The position numbers and the translations under genes are program-made. A DNA stretch of 64,000 bases from Manihot esculenta (taxonomy: Eukaryota > Streptophyta > Magnoliopsida > Malpighiales > Euphorbiaceae): assembly GCF_001659605.2 (NCBI RefSeq), contig NC_035176.2:19361122-19425121 (forward strand), written 5' to 3'. Of the stretch, positions 47,301-59,138 are shown one piece after another. Every line of letters begins with the position of its first letter. Position 1 is the stretch's first letter. The notes below the pieces were generated by a model. That model was not told the origin of the DNA and did no database searches. It saw only the letters and a program-made list of their open reading frames with translations.

Positions 47301-48893
47301 TTGAGTTTGATCTATTGACTCATCCATATGCATGTTACTCCCACTCGAATCAGATTCGATGACTACATTCACTGCAAGATGCAATTATAAAACTAATGAC
47401 TATATTCATCTGTATTCATATTACTTTCACTTGCACGTGTGTCTGTAAAAAAATTTCTTTTGCGGAAGCAATCTAGTCACGAGTTTAATTTAGAGGTAAG
47501 ACTTATCCCATCTCCTTATGCTTGAAAGAAAAAAAAAGTTCTAAAAATGTGATCTCCTATGATTCAGACTCAGTTAAACTTCTATTCTCTTGCTCACTAA
47601 ATAATACATATCCTTTTAACTGCTCAAATATATCTTAGAAAGAACATATTCTTCCCCTCGGTCCTCCAAATTTATATGAAAGTTCATAAGCAATTTTATA
47701 ACCCTATGGTTTTAAAGTCCACAAACAAATTTGTGTTTAGTCCATTACTCATATGGAGTGGAAGTTACTAATTATATAGGTATTAGGTTAAGTTCAATAG
47801 TAATTACTAATAATGTATCACCTTAATAAATGATTGACAAAATTAGATTATCTCATTATTGACATAACCTAATAGGGTTCTATGTCACCTTTCTGTTACA
47901 CAATTTTCAAATTGCTCTGACAAAAATTTTCTACCTTGATTGATTCTTAAAATCTTTGCTTTTTTGTCTAATTGATTCTCAACTAAATAAAAAAATTTAA
48001 TAAAGCAACTTAAAGTTTCAATTTAATGAGATATCAAATAGACATAACCTTACAGAGAATAGTCATTAATTTCGAAATAGATGTCCCCTATGTCTAACCC
48101 CACATACATGTAATCACAATTACTAGAAAAAAAATAAACACAATAGAAATTCAGCTCCTATTCCTAGATAATTTTAAATTAAGAAATATTTACAAGTAGA
48201 CATATTTACTTTGTTAATATTACCTAATAGGTCCACTTTGACTAATTGTTATATATCTTTTAACCTATGTGGCCAAGCATAGCATACCAAGTATTTACAT
48301 CATTCATAGACGCATATAAAGATATAAAATAGAAAAAAAAACATGCTATCGAAATTACATATAACCTCTAAGTCAATATGAGTATTCATAAAATATCTAG
48401 AACTATTAGAACTTGTACATAAAATAAGTTTACACCTAGTTCATGAAAAATAAAAAAAATTAAGTTTAATCAACGTCAAACACAAATAATAAATTTCATT
48501 GAATTTATGGAACAAATTGGATATATATAGGAATAGAATTTGTTTACTACATATAGCAAGTTCGCAGGTGCTTAAACTCTTCACCTCCACTTTGGAGTTA
48601 TTTCCTTACAACTATCCATTTTGCTTATAAAAGAAGTCATCAAAACTCCACAAAAGGTATTTCGATCCTATTCTATATAGTTAAAAGATATTTGATCAAT
48701 GTTTTTCTTCTTCTATCCGAAAGGACCTTTATCCTTCCTTTTATTGTTGTTTCTTGTTGGGCTTAACTTTTTCTATGCCGTGCTATTTACCACCTTAATG
48801 TTTTCACTAGTTCCCTTTCTTTCTTAGGAATTATACCTAGTTTTGTACACTTTTATACTCATTAGATTTAAACGCATACTTTCCTACTCAGCT
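47301..48893 (-). pseudogene. Copia integrase remnant
   Basis: The complement near 47880-47960 reads ILRINQGRKFLSEQFENCV, matching the copia integrase segment around its second catalytic Asp, here Asn. Other parts are too decayed to place. No open frame. Confidence 0.65.
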
Positions 48894-49250
48894 CTAAGAA
48901 GCACATAACATCTTCCATATACTTAATATGGACGTTGTGGGTAAATAGTATTTTTCATGTGATTCTAAGTGTTTGGACAAAGAACATATGACCGCTTGAA
49001 CCTTCTGTTTGTCAATCAAAATATGATGAAAATCTTTTAGTTCATTCACTAAACTACTCATGATCTTAAGACGTATTTTAATATCATGATGAGAACTCTT
49101 CTTATAAGTGTCTGATTGTATAGTGTAAGCTATAAGATTGACAAGCGGATTCATTCAAACCTCACTTTCAGGTGCAGATCATATTTCTATTGGTAAATTA
49201 TTTCTTTCATAAACTCAAGCATAAAAATATCATGTATATTGCTCATAAAG
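48894..49250 (-). pseudogene. Copia gag remnant
   Basis: An 86-codon frame (48894-49154) contains LKIMSSLVNELKDFHH and DKQKVQAVICSL, closely like the UBN2-type gag of plant copia elements. Both sides are broken. Homologous DNA occurs at 11077/31177 and 40515. Confidence 0.7.
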
Positions 49251-51339
49251 TGATGTAAGCATTTGAATTCACTTTTCCAAATATCATATGCCTAATGGTT
49301 CAGCTTATACTAGTCCATGTTGCCCTATTCTAGTATTTTTATAACTAGGTTAGAAGATTCTAGAGTTCCTAGTTTCTTGAGCACATACTAAATTTTCTTA
49401 CTTTAGATTTCATAGTTATCCTCATTTACCTTCTTTCACTTATTAAGATGAGCTAAAAAGATTTGAAGTCGAAAGGTCACTATATTTTCAATTATCATCT
49501 AAAATTCAAATGTATTATAAAAATTAATTATGTTAAGGTTCATGTCTTAAATTACTTATAATTTAAGGGTTTTAAAATATTTTATGATTAATATCTAGAA
49601 ATATCAACTCATACATCATATATCAATATATGGTATAAAAATAATGAATAATTAACAATTTATGAAAAAAATAATATATTATCTAAAATCATGAAATGAT
49701 GAAAGATAATTCACTATATCCACCGTAATATCAACAAACTACATAAATAACAATAATTTCCAAAAGAAATTATTCACGTCTAATATAGAGTTGAGACACA
49801 AGAATAGAATGTTCAAGAAATATATATAGAATCACATCTAATCGATTCAAATAATAATTAATTCTAGTAAGTTTTGTCTTAACTATAGACCTATCGAACG
49901 ACACGTCATCTTATTTGCAACATATTTGAAATATTCACTAATGAATTCCAATAGAAGATGACTATAGGACTCGTTGATATTCTCCCAAATGGAATTCAAA
50001 ATTCATTTTAGAATTAGGCAACACGATCCTTAAAGAAAAACACATCTTTCTTTGTCTTGCAAAAAAAAAAATTTATCATTCACATCGATGATAAACTACA
50101 CTAGAAGGTTTATCTCATTTGAAGTGTCTATAGGATCCATCTCGGTGATGATCAGCTATCTAATTATCTCATTTACCTAAGTTCTTTGCTAGGTAGAAGT
50201 GCTCGTACGAAGTCACGAATGACTTGCATCCCATTGAAAATTTATATTATATTTTTGTATACATACAAAAATAAATAAATAAATAAATAGCGGTCCAAAA
50301 TAAAAAAAATGATAGTGATATCACTAACAATAAAAAAAAACTTTGGACATTTTAAAAAAAAATATTAAAAAAAATATTTGATAATAATTTAAAATTTTAT
50401 TAAAAATAATTATATAAAAATATCAATTTTAATTTTTTTAAATATCACTATTCAAAAAAATTTTAATAAATTTTGGACAAAAAATTTATTTTGTTGTTTT
50501 TTTTTTAAAAAAAAATCTCTTTTTTAATTTAAAAAGAGAAAAAAAAAAGTGCCTAGGTCAAGCTAGGCCTGTGTGCGGCCTGGTGCCGTGCGCTTCGGCC
50601 TGCGTGGCCTAGCATAGCACGCCCAATGCGGCCTACCTTGGCTTGCATGGCCCAGCACAGCACACCTAGACCTGCGTGTCCCAGTGTCGCGTGCCCGGAC
50701 TGGCACAGCTTAGCACCGCTCGTTGGAGCCTGTGTGGCACTGGGCTGTGCGACCAAGTGCTGCGTGCCTGAGTCTAAACTCAGTAGCCTAGACCAGTCTT
50801 TCACATGCACTAATTTTTTTTTTTCTAAATCTTTTCGGTATGTGCGACCAAGTGCTGCGTGCCTGGGTCCAAACTCAATAGACTGGACCAGTCTCACATG
50901 GGCTCTAATTTTTTTTTTTTCTAATCTTTTCGGTATGGACTTTTAGTGTTCCGAGACTTCCTCTTATTTAATTTTGCCAAAAAACTAACAAATCCTAGAG
51001 TTTGGGTTTAACTAACCTTTGCTAGTTTGGGTTTAACTTACTTTTGTTGTGATTAAAATAACATGTTCTATAAATATTCTAAAACAAAAAAAAATGGTAT
51101 AAAAAATGGGTCTCAACTTTGATAATTTATATTTCAACTAATATAAAATGAAAAAATTCATGCAATATATCATTGGAATGCTTATTTAAGAGCTTTCCAA
51201 TAATATCAACTTTACATGTAAGACAAAAAGGTATAGAGTATGATATAAACAACCCAAGATGTGTACCTAAAAATGTTTGAATAAAAAAACATCTGTAATA
51301 ATTAATAAAAAAAAGAAAACCATAATATATAAGGAACCT
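49251..51339 (-). other. Copia untranslated leader with GC-rich block
   Basis: AT-rich except for 50550-50936. Homologous to the leaders in the duplication copies. No gene. Confidence 0.6.
50550..50936. repeat. GC-rich block with 95-bp tandem duplication
   Basis: TGTGCGACCAAGTGCTGCGTG begins units at 50746-50840 and 50841-50935. Upstream is a patch of GGCCTGCGTGGCC-like words. Open frames here are a by-product of base composition. Confidence 0.8.
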
Positions 51340-51352
51340 GACTCTGGTACCA
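51340..51352 (-). other. Primer-binding site of the copia element
   Basis: TGGTACCAGAGTC on the element strand, one base from the LTR; a mutated initiator Met type site. Confidence 0.75.
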
Positions 51353-51569
51353 ATGTTAAAAAATCTAAAAAATTTTCAGAATCAAAATAATTAAATTACA
51401 CACCAGTTCATTAGTTCACCATGCATAATCACATATTTTCTACGAATATTTATATAATTCACAGTCTAAGGGTTACTTGTAATTGTAGTTTATTCCATAA
51501 TAATCCAAGTACTTGGATATCCTCAGATTTCACACCTTTTATTCCACGTGAACACAAGAGATCACTTGA

Positions 51570-52222
51570 TGTAACAGCCCGGAAACCGATAACCCTCTGT
51601 AACGGTCCGAACCGCCACCGGCGCTAGGATCCAGATCGGCTTAAGGCCGCCGGGACCCGTAGCAAGCCAAACATACCTCCTATCACCTGGTCAAATCCCA
51701 TACATGATCAAAACTTTAACATAAAAACTCAAACATCTGATGTACAAACCGAGCCTGACCTGTATGCGACATAACTGAAAACATAAAAGGATCCCCTACT
51801 AGAGCCCTCATCAAAACTCTAGCTGGGTCAACATAACATACATCAAGCTGGGATTACATCCAAGGAACTAGAACCTAACCTGTGCATGCATCAAACCACA
51901 CACATAAGACCTCCACTAAGGTCCTCATCAATTAACATAGCGTGGTAAACAACACATGCCACAAGATTAGTTCAAACACAACTCAACATCTAGCATAACA
52001 TTCATCATGAAATCAGTAAAACTCAATTCTTTTCAAAACTCAATTCTTTTTCTTTTCAAAACTCAATTCTTTTTCATTTAAAACCATGAAATCAGTAAAA
52101 ACCTTTTAGAAAACACATTTTACCCCTCTAGAAGCCTCTGGCATCTTCAGAAATTCCAGATTCCAACGGAGATTCCGCCGGAAGGTAGGGATTCCGATGC
52201 CGGAATCTAGCCGGGTATTACA
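51570..52222 (-). repeat. 3' LTR of element 4, internally deleted
   Basis: Collinear with the ends of the 5' LTR. The deletion joins at ATCATG|AAATCAGTAAAA, with CATG present at both breakpoints. Just after it AAAACTCAATTCTTTT is repeated three times, once in the 5' LTR. Confidence 0.9.
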
Positions 52223-52260
52223 TTCTTCCCCCCTTTAAGAACATTCGTCCCCGAATGTTC
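52223..52260 (-). other. Polypurine tract and stem-loop of element 4
   Basis: On the element strand GAACATTCG-GGGA-CGAATGTTC, then TTAAAGGGGGGAAGAA before the LTR. Confidence 0.85.
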
Positions 52261-52289
52261 CACAAACAACCAGGCATTCTCAAGCATAG

Positions 52290-52640
52290 CATCAATCATA
52301 CATAAACAAGCAAGCAACAAGCAAGCAAAGCTAATAACCTCTCTCCTAAAAGAGAGACACAGGTACTGCTGGAGTAAGAACTCCCGGGTTTTTCCCAAAC
52401 ACTCACTACCATCCAGTGGTGATTTCCAAAAACTTTCACCATCGGGATTTCCTTGTTCCTCAACTTCTTGACTTGTGTGTCCATGATCCGCACTAACTGC
52501 TCAACATAGGTGAGATCCCTTGAGATCTCCACCTCTGGTTCTTTAAGAACCTCACTTGGATCTGACACGAGCTTCCATAATATAGGAACATAGAAATCTG
52601 AATGGATCCTCTCCATAGGAAATCACCCTTACCAAAAGAA
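52290..52640 (-). pseudogene. Pol C-terminal remnant of element 4
   Basis: Reads MERIHSDFYVPILWKLVSD, LTYVEQLVRIMDTQ and LRNKEIPMVKVFGNHH, clearly homologous to the chromodomain-like tail of element A (5870-6085). It then runs into unrelated codons, so the true tail is lost. No integrase core upstream. Confidence 0.8.
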
Positions 52641-53589
52641 ACACCTTAGCAGTACCCAACCTACTCCTGAACTCCACTAGCTTCCGTTGCGCTTCTCTGA
52701 TCCTTACTCTTTCTCTCCATCTTCACTGATTGGCTTCTTCTCACAGCTAACCTAAAACTAACTCTAACTCTCACAGGTAGTACCCGAATTTTAGATCTAT
52801 CTTGGAAAACAATCAACTCCTACTAACTGTTTCAATAGATCATCAATCCTGCATGGGAATACCTGCCCTTGGTAGTGACCTTGGTCAACTGCTTACAGTT
52901 GTTACAAAGTCTCGAGGATTCATCCTTCTTTTCCCACCACCACACTGGAACAATCCAGGGTGAGGTACTAGGTCGGATAACACCCCTTAACTACCAAGCC
53001 CTCGCCACTACTCTAATTACTACCTCTCTCTACGCAGGCGCCATCCTATAGGGAAGGACAGAAATGGTTCTGCGTCCAGACACCACTCCTATACCAAACT
53101 CTAACTCCCTGACAGATGGTGAACCTGACAACTCGCCTGGGAAGACATCTAAGAACTCTCTCTAACAACTGGCACTGAGGCTGGTTCCCTGACCTGACTG
53201 CTGAACTCTCAAGCAAGAGCTAGAACCCTCTGACAACCCCTCCTACGCACCCTACGAACCTGATAGGCTGACAACAAACCTCTAGGCATCCCTACTGTGT
53301 CCCCTCAGAAGACTACCTCTGACCCATCCTGTCCTCAGAATCCGACTACCTTATCTCTACAGACCAAGATAGCACCACGAGCAGAAAAACCCAGTCCAAC
53401 TCTAAACTGACGTCCAGACAGTCAAGTCTAAGACCTCAAATTCGGGTGGAAGGCATCTACCCCTAACTGTCACAGAACTGAACCGGCAGACTGACTCTGC
53501 CACAGATGGATCACACTCGGTTCCACTGACCAAAGAGAACACTCTAGCCCAGAGCTATCAACTCAACCTCCCGACGGCTCCTAGAGCAA
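52641..53589 (-). pseudogene. Decayed protease/RT region of element 4
   Basis: The complement of 52870-53010 reads VIRPSTSPWIVPVWWWEKKDE and NNCKQLTKVTTKGR, an RT start remnant. Fragments near 53250-53560 match the decayed protease region of element 3. Many stops. Confidence 0.65.
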
Positions 53590-54402
53590 CTAAAGAAAGA
53601 GAAAAACACTAGGGTTCACAAAAACATACACATCAGAACATTCAAAAGTGAGCGTACCTGACACTACCATGTTCGATGTGTCTGCCTCCTGCTGAGCTTG
53701 AGTGAAGATCCGAGCCGGAGCTGACGGACCTTCTCCAGGGGAACCTTCAGAAAGAAAGGCTGACCCTCTTCCTCTGCCTCGACCACTAGCCTGAAACACG
53801 GCTGGAGCTACTGGCTGAGCTGTTCTACCTGAAGTTGCCTGCTGAGACTGTGCCAACCAGGGCGCAATGGGACACTCACGTACCATGTGCCCTTCCTGAC
53901 CGCATCTAAAACATAGATTAGTCCCAATCAGACAGACTCCCTTGTGCGGCCTTCCGCACCTCATGCATCTTGAACTGCCTGAGCCAGAGCTCGAACCACC
54001 AAAACCCAGACTAGCCTTCAACCGACTCCACAACTTCTTCTTCTTCCCCCTCAGGGTTCTGCCCCACTTCTTGCTATTCGTGGAGGCTGTACTCAGAGTG
54101 GAGGGATCAATCCCTCCTGAACCTGAGATTCTGGAATCCTGAGTCTGAGCATCCTCCTGAAAATCTCCCAAACTGACATATCTTCTCTGAACATCCATCT
54201 CCACTTCCCTCATACTAGCTGACATTCTTCTTGGAGCCATCCCTTCTCTGCTTACATCAAAAGACCTTCTAGGGTCCCTTGATGTTCCCCATCTGCTAAC
54301 TCCCCACGACTGCGCTCTTGGCAGAGCAGGGGGAAAGGTGTCCAAACCTTCCCTCTCAGATGGAACTCCAGTCGATTCCACAGATCGACGAGCACCTCGC
54401 AT
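53590..54402 (-). CDS. Gag-like protein without capsid domain (element 4)
   Basis: Open frame of about 270 codons. The start at 54402 is chosen because it follows the conserved TTCTTCAG acceptor and matches the gag start of element 3; an in-frame ATG at 54438 would read through leader sequence. N-terminus MRGARRSVEST, then a Ser/Arg-rich region, a Gly/Ser-rich linker, a short knuckle CMRCGRPHKGVC, a CCHC knuckle CFRCGQEGHMVREC and RGRGRG. The capsid domain expected after the N-terminal region is missing. The end SGTLTFECSDVYVF reaches into the protease border. Possibly an RNA-binding product only; expression unknown. Confidence 0.75.
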   Translation of the reverse strand: MRGARRSVESTGVPSEREGLDTFPPALPRAQSWGVSRWGTSRDPRRSFDVSREGMAPRRMSASMREVEMDVQRRYVSLGDFQEDAQTQDSRISGSGGIDPSTLSTASTNSKKWGRTLRGKKKKLWSRLKASLGFGGSSSGSGSSRCMRCGRPHKGVCLIGTNLCFRCGQEGHMVRECPIAPWLAQSQQATSGRTAQPVAPAVFQASGRGRGRGSAFLSEGSPGEGPSAPARIFTQAQQEADTSNMVVSGTLTFECSDVYVFVNPSVFLFL

Positions 54403-54685
54403 TCTGGCTCCTCTGAAGAACAACACACAAGCATACAATCAATCATTAGCATCATACGGTTCATATGAAAACACATGAACCCACATACATATCATACATA
54501 ACATATCATTAATGCACATGCATAAAATCATGGCATTCCACATCATCAATCAAGACAGGACTCAACATCCTATCCTAGTGGACATGATTCTACCTATTGT
54601 GCTTGCCCTTCTATGACTTCTAGACTAACCTCTTTTCGATGTGCAACACACCGTACTCTCGAGGCCCAAAGCTCTGATACCACTC
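54403..54685 (-). other. Leader and primer-binding site of element 4
   Basis: TGGTATCAGAGC on the minus strand at 54671-54682, three bases from the 5' LTR. The leader ends in a conserved 3' splice-like site before gag. Confidence 0.85.
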
Positions 54686-57284
54686 TGTAACAGCCCGGAA
54701 ACCGATACCCCTCTGTAACGGTCCGAACCGCCACCGGCGCTAGGATCCAGATCGGCTTAAGGCCGCCGGGACCCGTAGCAAGCCAAACATACCTCCTATC
54801 ACCTGGTCAAATCCCATACATGATCAAAACTTTAACATAAAAACTCAAACATCTGATGTACAAACCGAGCCTGACCTGTATGCGACATAACTGAAAACAT
54901 AAAAGGATCCCCTACTAGAGCCCTCATCAAAACTCTAGCTGGGTCAACATAACATACATCAAGCTGGGATTACATCCAAGGAACTAGAACCTAACCTGTG
55001 CATGCATCAAACCACACACATAAGACCTCCACTAAGGTCCTCATCAATTAACATAGCGTGGTAAACAACACATGCCACAAGATTAGTTCAAACACAACTC
55101 AACATCTAGCATAACATTCATCATGTATTAAACAGGGACTAACCAAATCTTAGGGCCAAGCACAGTACTAAACCATAAACATAACTCCACTTAACTTTAC
55201 ATTACATTCTCTTATGAATCATTATCAATATATAATACATGTCCACACTAAAAGTACTAAGCTAATACTATTACATAAGTAAAACCTTTAACTCTTGAGA
55301 CTTCCCGATCGACCTCATACCTGCAACACTGGGGTTAGGGGAGAGGGGTGAGCTAAAAAGCCCAGTGAGTAGAAACGGAGAAAACAGTTCATTAATTACA
55401 TGCTTTCATGAAATGCGTCACAACACAAACATTTCACAGCACAGATTGGACATGACTCCAAGACTCCCTCTGTTAGTGCCCGGCCCCCACCTAGGAAGCT
55501 CACACAGGACTTTCAATGGTGCCCGGTCCACAAAGAGCTCACACAGGACTTTCAATCTCATAATATGGTGCCCGACCCTACATGGGCTCACACATGACTT
55601 ATCCATCAAATGCCCGGCTCTCAAAGGACTCACACAGGACTTTCAAGATGACAGATCTATGGGCTATTGGAGGCGCCTTGGTCCATCCACATTATCATAT
55701 TCATCATAATATGCAATGCGTCATATTCGTGTAACTAGTGCAATCAACCTATTACATATAAACATGATGCGTGAACATGCTTTAGGCATTTGATTTCGTA
55801 AAATAAAAGATTAAGTTTAGTTCTACTCACCTCTGGCAAACGCTGAACTGACTCTGCAACTGCTAACACTGATGGCCTCCTTGATCCCTCGGGTCCGGTC
55901 CTACACAGGTGGACTCGAATGAGGTGCCAAACACATTCTAACAACTCATAAACAACTCCCCAAAAACCCTCTAAAACATCACTTAAACATGCATAGAAAA
56001 CAAGCTTGAAAAGGCTGGACAGGGCACTTTCGGCGGCCGAAAGTCTCACTCCAGAGACGAAAGTCAGACACTTTCGGCGGCCGAACCCTTCCCTCGGCGG
56101 CCGAAAGTCTGCTTTCAAGCCAAAACTCAGCTTTTGGGGGCAAGGTTAGGCGGCCAAACCATGCATCCAAAGGCAGGTTCGGCGGCCGAAACCACCTTCG
56201 ACGGCCGAAACCACCTTCGGCGGCCGAACCTGAGTTCTTCCCAGAAGGGCAGAACTCAACTTCTCATGCATTTAAGCCTCCCAAACCTTCCAAACACCCC
56301 AAAACAAGCACCCAACCTTACCAAAACATGCATAAACCCTTAACCATGCACAAAGGAGCTTAATAGCTTGATTAAACTCCAAAAACAACATCAAAACATA
56401 CATAGATAGCTTATGACCCACATAGGCCAAAACCATCAAAACAACCAAATCCTCACATACTCTTTCCCAATCATGCATACACTCTCCCACATGCATAACC
56501 TAGCCTAAACATTCAACATAACATCATATAAACATACATGAGCATCACATAACATACATTGGGCATAAAACCCACATAAATCCTAACATGCATATCTACC
56601 CATACTCTACCATTAAAACCTTCATAAAACTTCAAAAGACACTAGGAAAGCAAAGATCTACACTTACCTCTTGAAGATCGAGGGTTGCGTGATCTCTAAC
56701 TCGGAGGTGTGGAGAATCCAAGCTCCAAAAGCTCCAAGCTCCCAAAACTTGATCTAAGCTTGAAAACTCTTCAAAATAACCATGGAACTCATGAAAACAT
56801 GAAGGAGATGAAGAAAAACATGAAAACGGCCAAGGGAGGACAAAAACTCACCTGAGCTCGAGAAAGGGGAGAAAACTCGCCCATTTCCGATCTGAGGGTC
56901 CTTTATAGGTGGCCTGGTCAGAGACCTTCGGCAGCCTAACGTGCCCCCTAAACTCATGCATGTTCGGCGGCCGAACTTGACTTTCGGAGGCCGAACCTTG
57001 GCTCGTTCAAACAAGACTTTCGGAGGCCAAAGGCGCTCCCGAAGCCTTTCCATGTTCGGCGGCCGAACTTCACTTTCGGCGGCCGAACCTGGCAAATGCC
57101 TCCTTGGTCTTTTCTTTTCAAAACTCAATTCTTTTTCATTTAAAACCATGAAATCAGTAAAAACCTTTTAGAAAACACATTTTACCCCTCTAGAAGCCTC
57201 TGGCATCTTCAGAAATTCCAGATTCCAACGGAGATTCCGCCGGAAGGTAGGGATTCCGATGCCGGAATCTAGCCGGGTATTACA
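54686..57284 (-). repeat. 5' LTR of element 4
   Basis: 2599 bp. On its own strand: palindromes 57074, 57054 and 56963, TATA 56900-56907, donor TCAG|GTGAGT near 56850, donor GAG|GTAAG near 56665, second palindrome array 56029-56228 (four exact copies), leader exon 55831-55900, acceptor TGTTGCAG near 55320. A GTGCCCGG...CACACAGGACTTTCAA unit is repeated four times at 55470-55650. Confidence 0.92.
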
Positions 57285-57545
57285 CTTGATGCATATATGA
57301 AAATAGCTCAAACAAAACAAATAAATTGAGACAAACTTTTTGTTCTCTCGCTAAACTATTTTGATAAAGCCTTTTGAGAGAGATGAGAGAATTTTTTATG
57401 AGCGTTTTTTCTTAAGAGTAGAGGGAGAGCCTTCTTATTTTTTGTTAACATCGGTTGACAGAATAGGAGATGCACTCTCTCAAAGCAGTTATATAGCAAA
57501 AGTCATATAACTGTCAAAATAAAATCTGAAATTTAAATATTTTTT

Positions 57546-58297
57546 TATTTATATAAAATAAATTAAAATTGAACTATTATAAATAAGATACATAACCTTA
57601 TTTCGGTCTTTATATTTTCGGTATTATTTTGGATGTATAATTTTCTTCATAATTAAAATATAAAGCTTATAACATCATAAGCAAAAGCCAAAGCCAAATA
57701 GGATACGAAGGCGATTTTGAACTATAAGAGAGTAAAGTAAAATAAATTTGGATGCCCCTAGTTTCTATCATACCTCATAAAAAAAAATTGAAAATTTTGG
57801 ACTAAATAATTTAGTTTTTTTATCGTATATAAACATCCCAATTAATTTTAGAGATTAATTTAATTTAAATCTATAGACTGATCAAGGTACAATTTTGTTT
57901 ATTTAAAATGAAGAAGGAATTTAATTTTAACAAATTAAAAAAAAATCTGCAGAATTCCTGCAAGGATTTCATAATGGTAAATTCTAATTTTCTAGTGCGA
58001 TATGAGTATAATCATGAAAGGTAGAAAGGACAATAAAATTATTATTTCATTTTCATGATATGCAAATTTTCATTAGTTAATTATTCAAATACATTATAAT
58101 TTTTATGATATTTTAAAAAATTTATTAATTAATCTTTCTATTAATTTTGGCTATTAAGGCATAATTTTTTTTTTAAAAAATGCTCTAATTTGAAAGGATT
58201 GATTAGTATTTTTTTTATAATTTCAAAAATATTTTAATGTAATTTTCAAAGTAAAAATACTAATTGATAACATATAAAATAGGACCCGTTAAAATCA
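57546..58297. other. AT-rich stretch
   Basis: No gene or repeat recognised. Confidence 0.4.
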
Positions 58298-59117
58298 TGA
58301 TTGTACACGGGATTCAGAAGGGTCGTGTGAACCTTTCCATCTGGTCGGACCGGGCAATAGGAAGCTCAACTTATAGAATATGAAGATTAGACCACTAACA
58401 CCCCTGACTCAACTAAAGCCTAAAACGGATAGGTAAACCTCTTCAAAGCTCGTACCACAAATGAGAATTAAATACTGACACTACCAACCTTAGTGACTTA
58501 GAGGACCCACCTCGAATATAGAATGGGTGATCCGGGTATGATTTTATGAGACTGGAATAGAATGCCGACCTCCTATGAACTTACGTCTCCTTAGTACAGC
58601 ACCAGAAGTCATAAATGCGAGTGTAGTAGGTAAGACTAGTTAGCTCCATATTTATTATCTTGTTGTCCATTATTAATGTGCCGCCTAACACAGCTGCAAA
58701 AAAAACATCCCTACCTAGTCTGACGGGGACAACAAGAGATGTTAGAACGATCAAAGTATATATATCAATGAACTAACCCAAAAGAGAGATCATATTCTCT
58801 CTCTCAGACACTCACATAGAAATTATCCAACATATCCTCTTTCTTCTCTTTGAAACTTTCTCTTTACAATACTAAAAAGTCTCATATCTAACTTTAGCGT
58901 CGGAGAGTCTCCACTGGGGCATCCCCGATAATTAAACCTTTAACCTTTTTTTCCATATTTTGTAGGCCCTTTCCTTAAGATCAAACATGGAGGGACCCAT
59001 ATGAAACCTCAAAGGCATTCTCCCCTCATCGAACAGATCACAGTCCATTGACCTGCCCATCAAGTCAAACCACAGTCCAGGTATCTGCATCTGGTGACTA
59101 CATCAGATCTCAGTTCA
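58298..59117 (+). repeat. Tat-type gypsy LTR
   Basis: Pyrimidine-rich end region with CTTTAGCGTCGGAGAGTC and CACTGGGGCATCCCCG, wording typical of the downstream part of Tat/Ogre LTRs, ending ...TCAGTTCA before a primer-binding site. The left bound (TGATTGTACACGGG) is a guess. Confidence 0.6.
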
Positions 59118-59122
59118 TTAAG

Positions 59123-59138
59123 TGGCACCGTCAGTGGG
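59123..59138 (+). other. Primer-binding site, Tat type
   Basis: TGGCACCGTCAGTGGG, two changes from the usual TGGCGCCGTCTGTGGG. Confidence 0.7.

Larger units (their letters stand above)
51570..57284 (-). mobile_element. Tekay-like retrotransposon with unequal LTRs (element 4)
   Basis: Minus strand; target duplication CTTGA at 51565-51569 and 57285-57289. The 5' LTR is 54686-57284 (2599 bp); the 3' LTR 51570-52222 is only 653 bp because about 1.9 kb is deleted. The interior (52223-54685) has a gag frame without capsid domain, decayed protease/RT and a pol C-terminal remnant. It has PBS and polypurine tract of the same type as elements A and 3. Confidence 0.93.
44760..57545 (-). mobile_element. 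Decayed Ty1/copia retrotransposon, interrupted
   Basis: Minus-strand order: right LTR (51354-51569 plus 57290-57545), primer-binding site 51340-51352, long leader, gag, integrase, RT/RNase H, left LTR (about 44760-45260). The LTRs match each other over AATCACATATTTTCTA and TTATGAGCGTTTTT segments. All coding parts have many stops. Outer ends and target duplication could not be fixed. Element 4 inserted into the right LTR. Confidence 0.8.
51354..57545 (-). repeat. Right (5') LTR of the copia element, split by element 4
   Basis: Pieces 51354-51569 and 57290-57545 rejoin at CACTTGA|TGCATATATGA and then align with 44775-45250. Confidence 0.75.

Noticed and set aside
50553..50946. Overlapping 106-114-codon open frames on both strands
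   Set aside because: They coincide with the GC-rich block and its 95-bp tandem duplication; no protein motif and frames open on both strands.
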